Source: an uncultured Clostridia bacterium (GTDB lineage Bacteria > Bacillota > Clostridia > Oscillospirales > Acutalibacteraceae). Taken from it: DNA of 64,000 nt. A program made the position numbers and the translations under genes. The stretch is from contig CAMLSX010000004.1 in the NCBI GenBank assembly GCA_946484175.1, forward strand, positions 1 to 64,000. The letters run 5' to 3'. Below are positions 48,762 through 56,955 of this stretch, piece by piece (position 1 is the first letter of the stretch; every line of letters starts with the position of its first letter). The notes under the pieces are model-generated. The model worked only from the letters and a program-made list of their open reading frames with translations. It did no database searches and had not been told where the DNA came from.

Positions 48762-49520
48762 ATGATCGGCGCACAATTGTATACACTTCGCAATTACCTG
48801 CAAAACGAAAAAGATTTTCGCTTCACCATGAAAAAGGTAGCTGAAATCGGCTATAAAAGCGTGCAGCTTTCTGCAATCGGCCCCATCCGTCCGGAATTCA
48901 TCCGTGAAACCTGCGACGAATTTGGTCTGAAAATCGTGTTGACACACAGCAAACCAGACCGCATCCTGAATGACACCGACGCCCTGATTAAAGAGCACGA
49001 TATTTTGGGCTGCGATTATATTGGTATCGGCATGATGCCCGATAAATACCGCACCAAAGAGTGGCTGGAACACTTTGCCATGGACTATAAGGAGCCGGCA
49101 AAGAAAATTGCAGCAGCAGGCAAGAAGTTCATGTACCATAACCACAACGTCGAGTTTGAAAAGTTCGACGGCAAGCGTATTATTGAAACGCTGATGGAGG
49201 ACTTTACCGCAGAAGAAATGGGCTTCACGCTGGATACCTATTGGGTACAGGCCGGAGGCGCTGACATTTATTACTGGATCGATGCTTTGAAAGACCGGAT
49301 TCCCTGCGTGCACCTGAAAGATATGAGCGTAAAAGGCTGGGAATACCGTATGGCCGCAGTAGGCAGCGGAAATATGAACTTCCCCAAAATCATGGAAGCC
49401 TTTGAAAAAACCGGTTGTGTCAAATATGCACTGGTAGAGCAGGACGACTGCTATGGGGAAAGCCCCTTTGACTGCCTGAAGAGCAGCTATGACTATCTGA
49501 ATACCCTTGGCTATCGCTGA
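48762..49520 (+). CDS. Sugar phosphate isomerase/epimerase-like TIM-barrel protein (1)
   Basis: A 252-aa AP-endonuclease-2-like xylose isomerase barrel: IGAQLYTLRNYLQNEKDFRFTMKKVAEIGYKSVQLSA, metal ligands in YHNHNVEFEKFDG, LDTYWVQAGG, CVHLKDM and ALVEQDD. It probably isomerises a hexuronate- or keto-sugar-type intermediate or acts with the oxidoreductases below. ATG 48759 or 48762 follows GGGAGGAATTCGCA. First gene of the AraC-divergent operon. Confidence 0.9.
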   Translation: MIGAQLYTLRNYLQNEKDFRFTMKKVAEIGYKSVQLSAIGPIRPEFIRETCDEFGLKIVLTHSKPDRILNDTDALIKEHDILGCDYIGIGMMPDKYRTKEWLEHFAMDYKEPAKKIAAAGKKFMYHNHNVEFEKFDGKRIIETLMEDFTAEEMGFTLDTYWVQAGGADIYYWIDALKDRIPCVHLKDMSVKGWEYRMAAVGSGNMNFPKIMEAFEKTGCVKYALVEQDDCYGESPFDCLKSSYDYLNTLGYR

Positions 49521-49545
49521 GCGGATGAACTGGGAGGAAATGACA

Positions 49546-50718
49546 ATGGAACAGGTTAAAATTGGAATTATTGGCGTAGGTAATATGGGCTCCGACCATT
49601 CCAAACGGATTACAAACGGTGATGTACCGGAACTGAAGCTGGTAGCTGTCGCTGACCGCGCACAGTCCCGCCGGGATTGGGCAAAAGAAAATCTGCCGGA
49701 TGACGTGAAGATTTTCACCGAGGGCGACGACCTGATTGACAGCGGTATCTGCGATGCTGTGCTGATTGCCGTGCCGCATTACCAGCACCCCATATTGGCG
49801 ATGCGTGCGTTTGAAAAGGGACTGCATGTCATGTGCGAAAAGCCCGCAGGTGTTTATACCAAAATCGTGCGCGAGATGAATGAAGCTGCTAAAAAGAGCG
49901 GCAAGGTTTTTGGCATGATGTTCAACCAGCGCACCAACTGTGTCTACCGCAAAATGCACGAGCTGGTACATAGCGGAGAGCTGGGCGCTATCAAGCGTGT
50001 GAACTGGATTATCACCGACTGGTATCGCACCCAGTCCTATTATGATTCCGGTTCCTGGCGTGCTACCTGGGACGGTGAAGGCGGCGGCGTGCTGCTGAAC
50101 CAGTGCCCCCACAATCTGGACCTGATCCAGTGGATCTGCGGTATGCCCAGCCGCGTGCGCGCTTTCTGCCATGAGGGCAAGTGGCACAATATCGAAGTAG
50201 AAGACGACGTGACCGCCTATCTGGAGTACCCCAACGGCGCAACTGGTGTATTTGTCACCACCACCGGCGACGCTCCCGGCACCAACCGTTTTGAAGTTGC
50301 GCTGGAGATGGGCAAGCTGGTCTGCGAGAATGATAAGCTCACTCTGTATAAACTGGCACAGAACGAGCGCGAATTCTGCTACACCTGCCCGCAGGGCTTC
50401 GATAAGCCGAAGATGGAAGTCATCGAGGTGGAAACCGACGGACAGAATCCGCAGCATAACGGTGTGCTCAAGGCCTTTGCCGCCAATATCCTGCGCGGCG
50501 AGCCGCTGGTGGCCGGTGGAGAAGAGGGCATCAATGGATTGACCCTTTCCAATGCGATGCACCTGTCTTCCTGGCTGGATGAGACAGTGGAGCTGCCGCT
50601 GGATGAAGAGCGCTTCCTGGAAGAACTGAATAAACGCCGTGCAAATTCCAAAAAGAAAGAGGAAAAAGAGGCCGTTACCTTTGATGTAGACGGCACCTAC
50701 GGTTCTGAAAGAAAATAA
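49546..50718 (+). CDS. Gfo/Idh/MocA family oxidoreductase (1)
   Basis: A 390-aa protein with the N-terminal Rossmann motif GIIGVGNMGSDHSKR, AVLIAVPHYQHPI, EKPAGVYTKIVREM (the family EKP), and the C-terminal domain with GSWRATWDGEGGGVLLNQCPHNLDL. It probably oxidises a sugar with NAD(P). ATG 49546 (MEQVKIG) is preferred because GGGAGGAAATGACA precedes it; the track start overlaps the previous stop. Its C-terminus has an added KKKEEKEAVTFDVDGTYGSERK tail. Confidence 0.92.
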   Translation: MEQVKIGIIGVGNMGSDHSKRITNGDVPELKLVAVADRAQSRRDWAKENLPDDVKIFTEGDDLIDSGICDAVLIAVPHYQHPILAMRAFEKGLHVMCEKPAGVYTKIVREMNEAAKKSGKVFGMMFNQRTNCVYRKMHELVHSGELGAIKRVNWIITDWYRTQSYYDSGSWRATWDGEGGGVLLNQCPHNLDLIQWICGMPSRVRAFCHEGKWHNIEVEDDVTAYLEYPNGATGVFVTTTGDAPGTNRFEVALEMGKLVCENDKLTLYKLAQNEREFCYTCPQGFDKPKMEVIEVETDGQNPQHNGVLKAFAANILRGEPLVAGGEEGINGLTLSNAMHLSSWLDETVELPLDEERFLEELNKRRANSKKKEEKEAVTFDVDGTYGSERK

Positions 50719-50813
50719 AGAGTATGTAAAACGAGGCAGGGGGAACTCGGAAACGGGATTTCCCCTACCGGTTTCTCTGCTGATTTGCAAGAGTTGGGAA
50801 GGAGGGCTCGTTT

Positions 50814-51821
50814 GTGAAACGGGTTGGAATTGTTGGCTGCGGCGGCATTGCCCATGTGCATGCAGAAGTGCTGCACCATATGGAAACGATTGAGCTGGCA
50901 GCCTTTGCCGATATCCGTCCGGAGCGGGCGGAAGAATTTGCAGGCAGGCTGGGCGGAAATGCTTATGCCAGCCTGGAAGAAATGCTGGAAAAAGAGAAGC
51001 TGGACGCGCTGCACATCTGCACGCCGCACTATCTGCATGTGCCCATGGCGATAGAAGCGCTGGAAAAAGGACTGGATGTGGTGATGGAAAAGCCCCCGGC
51101 TATTTCTAAAGAACAGCAGGCGCAGCTTCGGGCAGTGCTGGCACAGCACCCGGAGCGTCAGCTGGGCGTGAGCTTCCAGAACCGGTATAATCCCGGCACG
51201 CAGGTTGTGCGCCGTTTCCTGACAGAAAATACTTTTGGCAAAGTGTTGGGCGCAAGAGCTTTTGTTACCTGGAAGCGCGACGTGCCTTACTACACGGAAA
51301 GCGGCTGGCGCGGCACCTGGAAGACAGAGGGCGGCGGCGTGCTGATTAACCAGTCCATCCATACGCTGGATTTGCTGCGGTATTTGCTGGGCGAACCGAA
51401 GAGCGTGGAGGGGCGGGTAGTCAACCATCACCTGAAAGAGGTCATCGAGGTGGAGGACACCGCCGAAGCCTATATCGAATTCCCGAATTGCAATGCCCTG
51501 TTTTATGCAACCACCGCCTATTGTACCGATTCCCCAGTAGTAGTGGAGATCGTGTGTGAAAAGGCCGTGCTGCGTATCGAAGGCGACGAAGTGACTGTAG
51601 CGGAAAATGGGAAAAAGCCGGTAAAACAGGAATTCCCGGCTCTGCCTCATGCGGGAAAAGATTGTTGGGGCGCCAGCCATCAGGCATTGATCGGAGATTT
51701 CTACCGGTGTCTGGAAGACGGCGAGCATTTCGCCATTGATTTTGACGAAGCCTGCCGAACGTTGAATCTGATGCTGGGTATTTACGAATCCAACGAGAGC
51801 AAAACGCCCGCTCTGCTGTAA
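50814..51821 (+). CDS. Gfo/Idh/MocA family oxidoreductase (2)
   Basis: A 335-aa second member: VGIVGCGGIAHVHAEVLHHM, ADIRPERAEEFAGR, ALHICTPHYLHVPMAIEALEKGLDVVMEKPPA, TYYTESGWRGTWKTEGGGVLINQSIHTLDL-like (here YYTESGWRGTWKTEGGGVLINQSIHTL). GTG 50814 has GGAAGGAGGG upstream. It is similar in layout to the preceding paralogue, so the two may act on successive or alternative substrates. The operon context points to sugar acids. Confidence 0.92.
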   Translation: MKRVGIVGCGGIAHVHAEVLHHMETIELAAFADIRPERAEEFAGRLGGNAYASLEEMLEKEKLDALHICTPHYLHVPMAIEALEKGLDVVMEKPPAISKEQQAQLRAVLAQHPERQLGVSFQNRYNPGTQVVRRFLTENTFGKVLGARAFVTWKRDVPYYTESGWRGTWKTEGGGVLINQSIHTLDLLRYLLGEPKSVEGRVVNHHLKEVIEVEDTAEAYIEFPNCNALFYATTAYCTDSPVVVEIVCEKAVLRIEGDEVTVAENGKKPVKQEFPALPHAGKDCWGASHQALIGDFYRCLEDGEHFAIDFDEACRTLNLMLGIYESNESKTPALL

Positions 51822-52263
51822 CTCTTGTTTCGCGGGGAGAAAGCTGAAAGTGAGAGCTTGTTTTCCCGCGACTATAAAGTTTTCGTCAACCTTTTTCAAA
51901 AGGGCGCCGTGTGCCCGTGGCACACAAACAGGGCGCCGACCGTAGCGGCAGCGAAGACTGCGGGGAATCCAAAGGGGCAGCGCCCCTTTGAGTCGCCCGT
52001 CGCAACGGACGAAATACCTAAACCTGAAAGGCGCATTTTTGGTGGTGAATTGAAAAATATCCCGGTGGGATATTTTTCAAGAGGCCCCTTTTTGAAAGAA
52101 AAAAAGGGGCTTTCTTTGTTTCTGATGAAATCTTCCTCTGTTCCCAAAAAGGGGAATCAGAATCGACAAAGATGTTGCCCACCAACTACATTTGTATGAA
52201 AGATGAAAGTTTCGGGCGCATACTATGCGCCCCACACACCATACAGAAAGGAATAACTGTTTT
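51822..52263. repeat. Hairpin-rich intergenic repeat element
   Basis: 440 bp without a gene. It has a series of stem-loops: GTGTGCC/GGCACAC, CAAAGGGGC/GCCCCTTTG, GAAAAATATCCC/GGGATATTTTTC, and GGCCCCTTTTT/AAAAAGGGGC. The sequence style (AAAGTTTTCGTCAACCTTTTTCAAAAGGG) resembles dispersed intergenic repeats of Ruminococcaceae genomes. The last hairpin may act as a terminator. It splits the operon into two transcripts or carries a processing site. Confidence 0.65.
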
Positions 52264-53130
52264 ATGGAAATGAAATATCGCGTTACTATTTCCGGTTTCG
52301 CCGATGAGATTGACCCTTCTCTGGATGAGCAGCTTCGGGTGCTCCGGGATCTGCATATCCCCCAGATGGAAATCCGCGGAGCAGACGGAAAAAATATTAC
52401 CGAATACACCTTGGACGAAACCAAGGAAATCGCCCATCGTCTGGAAGAAGCTGGAATCGGCGTTTCCGCTGTGGGTTCTCCTATCGGAAAAATCAAGATT
52501 ACCGATGATTTTGAGCCCCATATGGAGTTGTTCCGCCATGTTGTGGAGCAGGCCAAAATTCTCGGCATCCATTATATCCGCATGTTCAGCTTCTATATTC
52601 CCGAAGGGGAAGACCCGGCTGCATATCGGGAAGAGGTGCTCCGCCGCCTGAGATGCTTTATCGAGTGCGCACGGGAAAACGATATTGTTCTGCTCCATGA
52701 GAACGAAAAGGGAATTTATGGCGATAATGCCGCCCGGTGCCTGGATTTGTTCCAGGAGCTGTTCGGTGCCCACTTCCGCTGTACTTTCGATTTTGCCAAC
52801 TTCGTGCAGTGTAAGCAGGATACACTGGAAGCCTTTGAGATGCTCAAGCCTTACATCGACTATGTCCACGTGAAAGATGCCCTGTGGGAGGGCGGTAAAG
52901 TGGTTCCCGCCGGCCAAGGCGATGGCCATCTGCTCGAAATCCTCTCTCAGCTGGATGAAAGAGGCTATGCCGGTGTGCTGAGTCTGGAACCCCATCTGGT
53001 GGACTTTTCCGGACTGGCTGCACTCGAAAATGGCCATCGGGAAGAAAAAGAAGCCGCCAGTAAGGGCGAAGCTGCATTCCGTCTGGCGTTTGCTTCCCTG
53101 AAAGAAGTTCTGGAAAAGGAGGCCGTCTGA
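52264..53130 (+). CDS. Sugar phosphate isomerase/epimerase-like TIM-barrel protein (2)
   Basis: A 288-aa barrel with [66 protein letters not shown] and [22 protein letters not shown], the metal/substrate residues of the family. The ATG at 52264 follows AAAGGAAT; MEMKYRV could also begin at the third codon. Its stop and the uxuA start share a base (TGATG). It fits with mannonate metabolism; the precise substrate is unknown. Confidence 0.88.
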   Translation: MEMKYRVTISGFADEIDPSLDEQLRVLRDLHIPQMEIRGADGKNITEYTLDETKEIAHRLEEAGIGVSAVGSPIGKIKITDDFEPHMELFRHVVEQAKILGIHYIRMFSFYIPEGEDPAAYREEVLRRLRCFIECARENDIVLLHENEKGIYGDNAARCLDLFQELFGAHFRCTFDFANFVQCKQDTLEAFEMLKPYIDYVHVKDALWEGGKVVPAGQGDGHLLEILSQLDERGYAGVLSLEPHLVDFSGLAALENGHREEKEAASKGEAAFRLAFASLKEVLEKEAV

Positions 53131-54179
53131 TGAAACTCTCCTTCCGTTGGTATGGCGCGCATGACCCCGTGACGCTGGAAAAAATCCGCCAGATTCCCAA
53201 TATGCGCAGTATCGTCACCGCCGTGTATGACGTGCCGGTAGGCGAGGTGTGGAGCCGTGAGAGCATCCAGGCCCTGAAACAGCAGGTGGAGGACGCCGGT
53301 CTGGTATTCGATGTCATCGAGAGCGTGCCTGTGCACGAGGATATCAAGCTGGGCAAGCCTACCCGCGACCGCTATATCGCTAATTATCAGGAAAATATCC
53401 GCCGTCTGGGCGAAGCCGGGGTAAAGTGTATCTGCTACAACTTCATGCCCGTGTTTGACTGGACTCGTACCCAGCTGGATAAGGTGCTGGCCGACGGCTC
53501 CAATGCGCTGGTTTATTATAAAGACCAGCTGGAAAAGATGGATCCCCTCACTGGGGAGCTCTCATTGCCCGGCTGGGACAGCAGCTACCGCAAAGAGGAT
53601 TTGAAAGCGCTGTTTGAAGAATACAGCCATGTTTCCGAAGAAAAACTGTGGGAGAATCTCCAGTATTTCCTCGAGGCTGTCATCCCCGTGGCCGAAGAAT
53701 CCGGCGTGAATATGGCCATCCATCCCGATGATCCGCCGTGGAATATTTTCGGCCTGCCCCGCATCATCACCTGCAAAGAAAACCTCGACCGCTTTTTGAA
53801 GTTGGTGGACAGCCCCGCCAATGGTCTGACCTTCTGCACCGGTTCTCTGGGCTGCACCAAGGCCAACGATATCTATTCCATGATCGACGAATACAGCAAA
53901 ATGGGCCGCATCCACTTTATGCACGTGCGCAATGTGAAGATTCTGGACGACGGCAGTTTTGAGGAATCCGCTCATTTCTCCGCCTGCGGTTCGCTGGATA
54001 TCCCCCGTATCATGAAGATTCTGCACGACAACGGCTTTACAGGTTATGTCCGCCCCGACCACGGGCGCATGATCTGGGGGGAGACAGGCCGCGCAGGTTA
54101 TGGATTGTATGACCGGGCTTTGGGCGCTGCCTACCTCAACGGTATTTGGGAAACACTGGATAAATATGCAAAGGAGTAA
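53130..54179 (+). CDS. uxuA: Mannonate dehydratase
   Basis: A 349-aa Uxu[21 protein letters not shown] at the N-terminus, [43 protein letters not shown] (metal His/Asp), [19 protein letters not shown] and [14 protein letters not shown]. It dehydrates D-mannonate to 2-keto-3-deoxygluconate in hexuronate catabolism. It overlaps the preceding isomerase by one base, so the genes are co-translated. It anchors the assignment of this operon. Confidence 0.96.
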   Translation: MKLSFRWYGAHDPVTLEKIRQIPNMRSIVTAVYDVPVGEVWSRESIQALKQQVEDAGLVFDVIESVPVHEDIKLGKPTRDRYIANYQENIRRLGEAGVKCICYNFMPVFDWTRTQLDKVLADGSNALVYYKDQLEKMDPLTGELSLPGWDSSYRKEDLKALFEEYSHVSEEKLWENLQYFLEAVIPVAEESGVNMAIHPDDPPWNIFGLPRIITCKENLDRFLKLVDSPANGLTFCTGSLGCTKANDIYSMIDEYSKMGRIHFMHVRNVKILDDGSFEESAHFSACGSLDIPRIMKILHDNGFTGYVRPDHGRMIWGETGRAGYGLYDRALGAAYLNGIWETLDKYAKE

Positions 54180-54184
54180 GTACC

Positions 54185-55036
54185 ATGAATCTGCCTTTTT
54201 CCATTGATTTAAGCGGCAAGACCGCCGTTGTCACCGGTGCAGGCGGCGTGCTGTGCAGCATGTTCGCCAAGGCGCTGGCTGCCTGCGGTGCAAAGGTTGC
54301 CCTGCTGGATAAAAACGGCGAAGCTGCTGAAAGAGAAGCGCAGGCTATCCGCGACGAGGGTGGCTGTGCATTGGCCGTTCCATGCGATGTTCTCAGCAAA
54401 GAGAGCATGGAGCAGGCTCATCAGACCGTGCTCCGGGAACTGGGAAGCTGCGATATTCTGCTCAATGGTGCCGGCGGCAATAATCCCCGCGCCACCACCG
54501 ATAAGGAGTACTGCGAGGACGGCGACGTAGACCGCACCGACATCAAGACCTTTTTCAATCTGGATCCCGAGGGTGTACAGTTTGTGTTTAACCTGAATTT
54601 TCTGGGAACGCTCATTCCGACCCAGGTTTTCGCCCCTGACCTCATCGGCAAGGACGATGCCTGCATCCTGAATGTTTCCTCCATGAACGCCTTTACGCCT
54701 CTGACCAAGATCCCCGCCTATTCCGGCGCAAAAGCGGCTGTCAGTAACTTTACCCAGTGGCTGGCTGTCCACTTTGCTCCGCAGGGCATCCGCGTGAACG
54801 CCATCGCACCGGGCTTCTTTGTCACCAACCAGAACCGCGCTTTGCTGTTCAACGAGGCCGGAGAGCCTACCCCCCGTACCGATAAGATTCTGCGCGGTAC
54901 GCCGATGAACCGTTTCGGCGAGGCGGAAGAACTGGTAGGCGCCCTGCTGTTCCTGGTCTCCAAAAAGGCTGCAGGGTTTGTTACCGGCGTAGTGCTGCCG
55001 GTAGACGGCGGGTTCGCTGCGTATTCCGGCGTGTAA
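54185..55036 (+). CDS. SDR oxidoreductase, probably D-mannonate oxidoreductase (UxuB-like SDR)
   Basis: A 283-aa SDR: IDLSGKTAVVTGAGGVLCSMFAKAL, CDVLSKESMEQ, NGAGGNNPRATTDKEYCEDGDV, NVSSMNAFTPLTKIPAYSGAKAAV (Ser, Tyr, Lys), NAIAPGFFVTNQNRALLF. This SDR branch is found next to uxuA and reduces fructuronate to mannonate. The 5-nt gap after uxuA and shared direction support the role. The substrate is assigned by context. Confidence 0.82.
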   Translation: MNLPFSIDLSGKTAVVTGAGGVLCSMFAKALAACGAKVALLDKNGEAAEREAQAIRDEGGCALAVPCDVLSKESMEQAHQTVLRELGSCDILLNGAGGNNPRATTDKEYCEDGDVDRTDIKTFFNLDPEGVQFVFNLNFLGTLIPTQVFAPDLIGKDDACILNVSSMNAFTPLTKIPAYSGAKAAVSNFTQWLAVHFAPQGIRVNAIAPGFFVTNQNRALLFNEAGEPTPRTDKILRGTPMNRFGEAEELVGALLFLVSKKAAGFVTGVVLPVDGGFAAYSGV

Positions 55037-55059
55037 AAATCCATTTGGGAGGAATTGTT

Positions 55060-55827
55060 ATGCAGATCGGTTTTTGCGGAGGGTTCGAACAGGCAGAGCT
55101 GGCAAAAAGCTGCGGTTTTGATTATCTCGAATCGGGTATCGCACCTATTTGTGCTATGAGCGAAGAAGAATTTGCAGCAAATCTAGCTCATTTGCAAAAG
55201 GTGGGTTTTCCCATGCTGGCGGCAAACCTGTTTTTGCCGGGTGACTGGCCGCTGGGCCATGCTCCGCTGGACGAAGAACGCAACCGGGCGTATCTGAAAA
55301 CCGCAGCCGAGCGTCTTTCTGCGCTGGGTGTGAAAGCAGCTGTGCTGGGTTCCGGCGGCGCACGCGAGCTAAACGATGATTTTGGCCGGGAAAAGGGAAA
55401 AGAGCAGTTCAAAATCTTTTACCGCCAGGCAGCAGAAATACTGGGGGAAAAGGGAATTGCTGTGGCAATCGAGCCGCTGTGCAAAAAGGAGTGCAGCTTT
55501 CTGAATACGGTGGGCGAGTCGCTTGACCTGCTGGAAAGCCTGCCGGAAGGCCCCAAAGCTGTGCTCTGCGATTTCTATCATGCCGGTCAGGAAAACGAAC
55601 CGCTTTCTGTGCTGAAACGAGCGGGCGACCTGCTGCGTCACTGCCATATTGCGCACCCCATTACCCGAAAAGCCCCGTACCCCGGGGATGGCGCCGATTA
55701 TGAGGCGATTTTCCGTGCGCTGAAAGAATGTGGATATGACGGAACCATCAGCTTTGAAGGCGACTGGGAAAATAACCCCGAACGGCTGCAAGAAACCGCC
55801 GCTTATCTGAAATCGCTGGCAACATAA
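55060..55827 (+). CDS. Sugar phosphate isomerase/epimerase-like TIM-barrel protein (3)
   Basis: A 255-aa barrel: MQIGFCGGFEQAELAKSCGFDYLESGIAP, VLGSGGARELNDDFGREKGKEQF, AIEPLCKKECSFLNTVGESLDLL, LCDFYHAGQENEP, HCHIAHPITRKAPYPGDGADYEAIFRALKECGYDGTISFEGDW. Metal-binding residues lie in these segments. ATG 55060 follows TGGGAGGAA. Third barrel of the operon, so three related isomerases work on sugar acids or keto-sugars here. Confidence 0.88.
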   Translation: MQIGFCGGFEQAELAKSCGFDYLESGIAPICAMSEEEFAANLAHLQKVGFPMLAANLFLPGDWPLGHAPLDEERNRAYLKTAAERLSALGVKAAVLGSGGARELNDDFGREKGKEQFKIFYRQAAEILGEKGIAVAIEPLCKKECSFLNTVGESLDLLESLPEGPKAVLCDFYHAGQENEPLSVLKRAGDLLRHCHIAHPITRKAPYPGDGADYEAIFRALKECGYDGTISFEGDWENNPERLQETAAYLKSLAT

Positions 55828-55910
55828 GCTTTGAATCTTTTCGAAACACACATTTACAAACAAAAACGGAGCTACTCTTTAGCTCAGATGTGATAACAAA
55901 GTCTTTATTA

Positions 55911-55943
55911 AACGGTGGAAAGGTTACTTTTTCACCGTTTATA
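55911..55943 (+). terminator. Terminator-like hairpin before the APH-like gene
   Basis: AAACGGTGG...CACCGTTTATA with a T-run just before the right arm. It may end the sugar-acid operon or be the start of the AT-rich insertion. Confidence 0.45.
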
Positions 55944-55976
55944 TGTTTATTTTTATATATAGGAAAGAGCTGACAA

Positions 55977-56618
55977 ATGAAGTATTCTATAGAGCAAGCA
56001 AAAGATATCATCTCAAAGTCAATTCGAGTAAAATCTATAGAGTTTATCGGATGTGGAAATCATTCAGAAGTTTTTTGTGTTAATAAAGAGATGGTCATGA
56101 AACTCCCGAAGCATCGCAAAGCAAGCGACTGCTTAAAAGTTGAAATGCAGGTGTTGCAAGGATTGAAACAAAAAGTACCATTAGATATTCCGAATGTTCT
56201 TTTTAGCGGTACATTCTCTGCTGGTCATGAAGAATTCGTGTACTTTGTTTCCAAACGATTAAATGGCAAAAATTTATCTAAAGCAGAGTTTTTAATGTTG
56301 GATGAAAGAACTCTTTTTCAAAATGCAGAAATTATAGCAAAATTCTTATATTGTCTGCATAACAAAAAAGATGTTTTTCCAATCAAAAGAAAAGATTTGG
56401 TTTTGCTACATGGTGACTTCAGCCTTAACCACATATTGTTTAATGATGAAAATGTGGTATGCGGAATTCTTGATTTTGCAGATAGTAGAATTGGAAAACC
56501 CAAAAGCGATTTTTCTTATTTACTTGATGATGAAGATGACGAAGAGTTCGGCGCAAATTTTGGAAGAATGGTTCTTAGCATATATGAAAGTTACAGGTAT
56601 TCTGATATCGGAAAATAA
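55977..56618 (+). CDS. Aminoglycoside phosphotransferase-like kinase
   Basis: A 213-aa APH-fold protein: GCGNHSEVFCVNKEMVMKLPKHRKASDCLKVE (nucleotide-binding lobe), Brenner motif LLHGDFSLNHILF (catalytic Asp/Asn), GILDFADSRIGKPKSDFSYLL (metal Asp). It is shorter than typical APH enzymes (about 260-300 aa), ending soon after the metal motif. The gene is markedly AT-rich compared with its neighbours, suggesting recent acquisition. The substrate could be an antibiotic, choline or another small molecule. The SD AGGAAAGAGC precedes ATG 55977. Confidence 0.85.
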   Translation: MKYSIEQAKDIISKSIRVKSIEFIGCGNHSEVFCVNKEMVMKLPKHRKASDCLKVEMQVLQGLKQKVPLDIPNVLFSGTFSAGHEEFVYFVSKRLNGKNLSKAEFLMLDERTLFQNAEIIAKFLYCLHNKKDVFPIKRKDLVLLHGDFSLNHILFNDENVVCGILDFADSRIGKPKSDFSYLLDDEDDEEFGANFGRMVLSIYESYRYSDIGK

Positions 56619-56628
56619 ATATATAGCA

Positions 56629-56667
56629 AAAACCGATGTGTAGTCAACAGACCCCACATCGGTTTTT
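56629..56667. terminator. Bidirectional terminator between APH-like and nrdD loci
   Basis: AAAACCGATGTG / CACATCGGTTTTT with T-runs readable on both strands. Confidence 0.9.
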
Positions 56668-56677
56668 AATTTTCATT

Positions 56678-56709
56678 ACGGAGCCGCTCTTTTGAACGGC
56701 TCCGTTTTT
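56678..56709 (+). terminator. Second terminator
   Basis: ACGGAGCCG / CGGCTCCGT around a short TTTT-containing loop, with TTTT following. Confidence 0.8.
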
Positions 56710-56731
56710 CTGTATTGTGATCTCTGTCACA

Positions 56732-56899
56732 TTATTTGCTGATGGTGTGCTTTACGCGGTCACGCTCTTCAGCACGCTTTGCGTTGTTCCAACGGTCGGT
56801 GGTGCCAACCAGATATCCGGTGATGCGGCGGATACGCTCAAATCCTACGCCCTCGCCAATTGCCTTTTCTTCGTTGTGGTTTCTCATCTCAGTCATCAT
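56732..56899 (-). CDS. Separate glycyl-radical C-terminal peptide of class III ribonucleotide reductase
   Basis: A 55-aa gene not in the track: MMTEMRNHNEEKAIGEGVGF, ERIRRITGYLVGTTDRWNNA, KRAEERDRVKHTISK. In full-length NrdD proteins this sequence is the C-terminal end, with the glycyl radical Gly inside RRITGYLVGT. The preceding nrdD ORF (56956-59271) ends in QYHCDC and lacks it. A strong AGGAGGAAACG precedes ATG 56899, and the frame differs from nrdD, so this is an independently translated gene 56 nt downstream. It is the missing radical module of the enzyme, by inference an associating subunit. Confidence 0.88.
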   Translation of the reverse strand: MMTEMRNHNEEKAIGEGVGFERIRRITGYLVGTTDRWNNAKRAEERDRVKHTISK

Positions 56900-56955
56900 C
56901 GTTTCCTCCTTGGCATTTTTTATTTCAAAAGTTTATCATACAAGTTATTGTGTTC

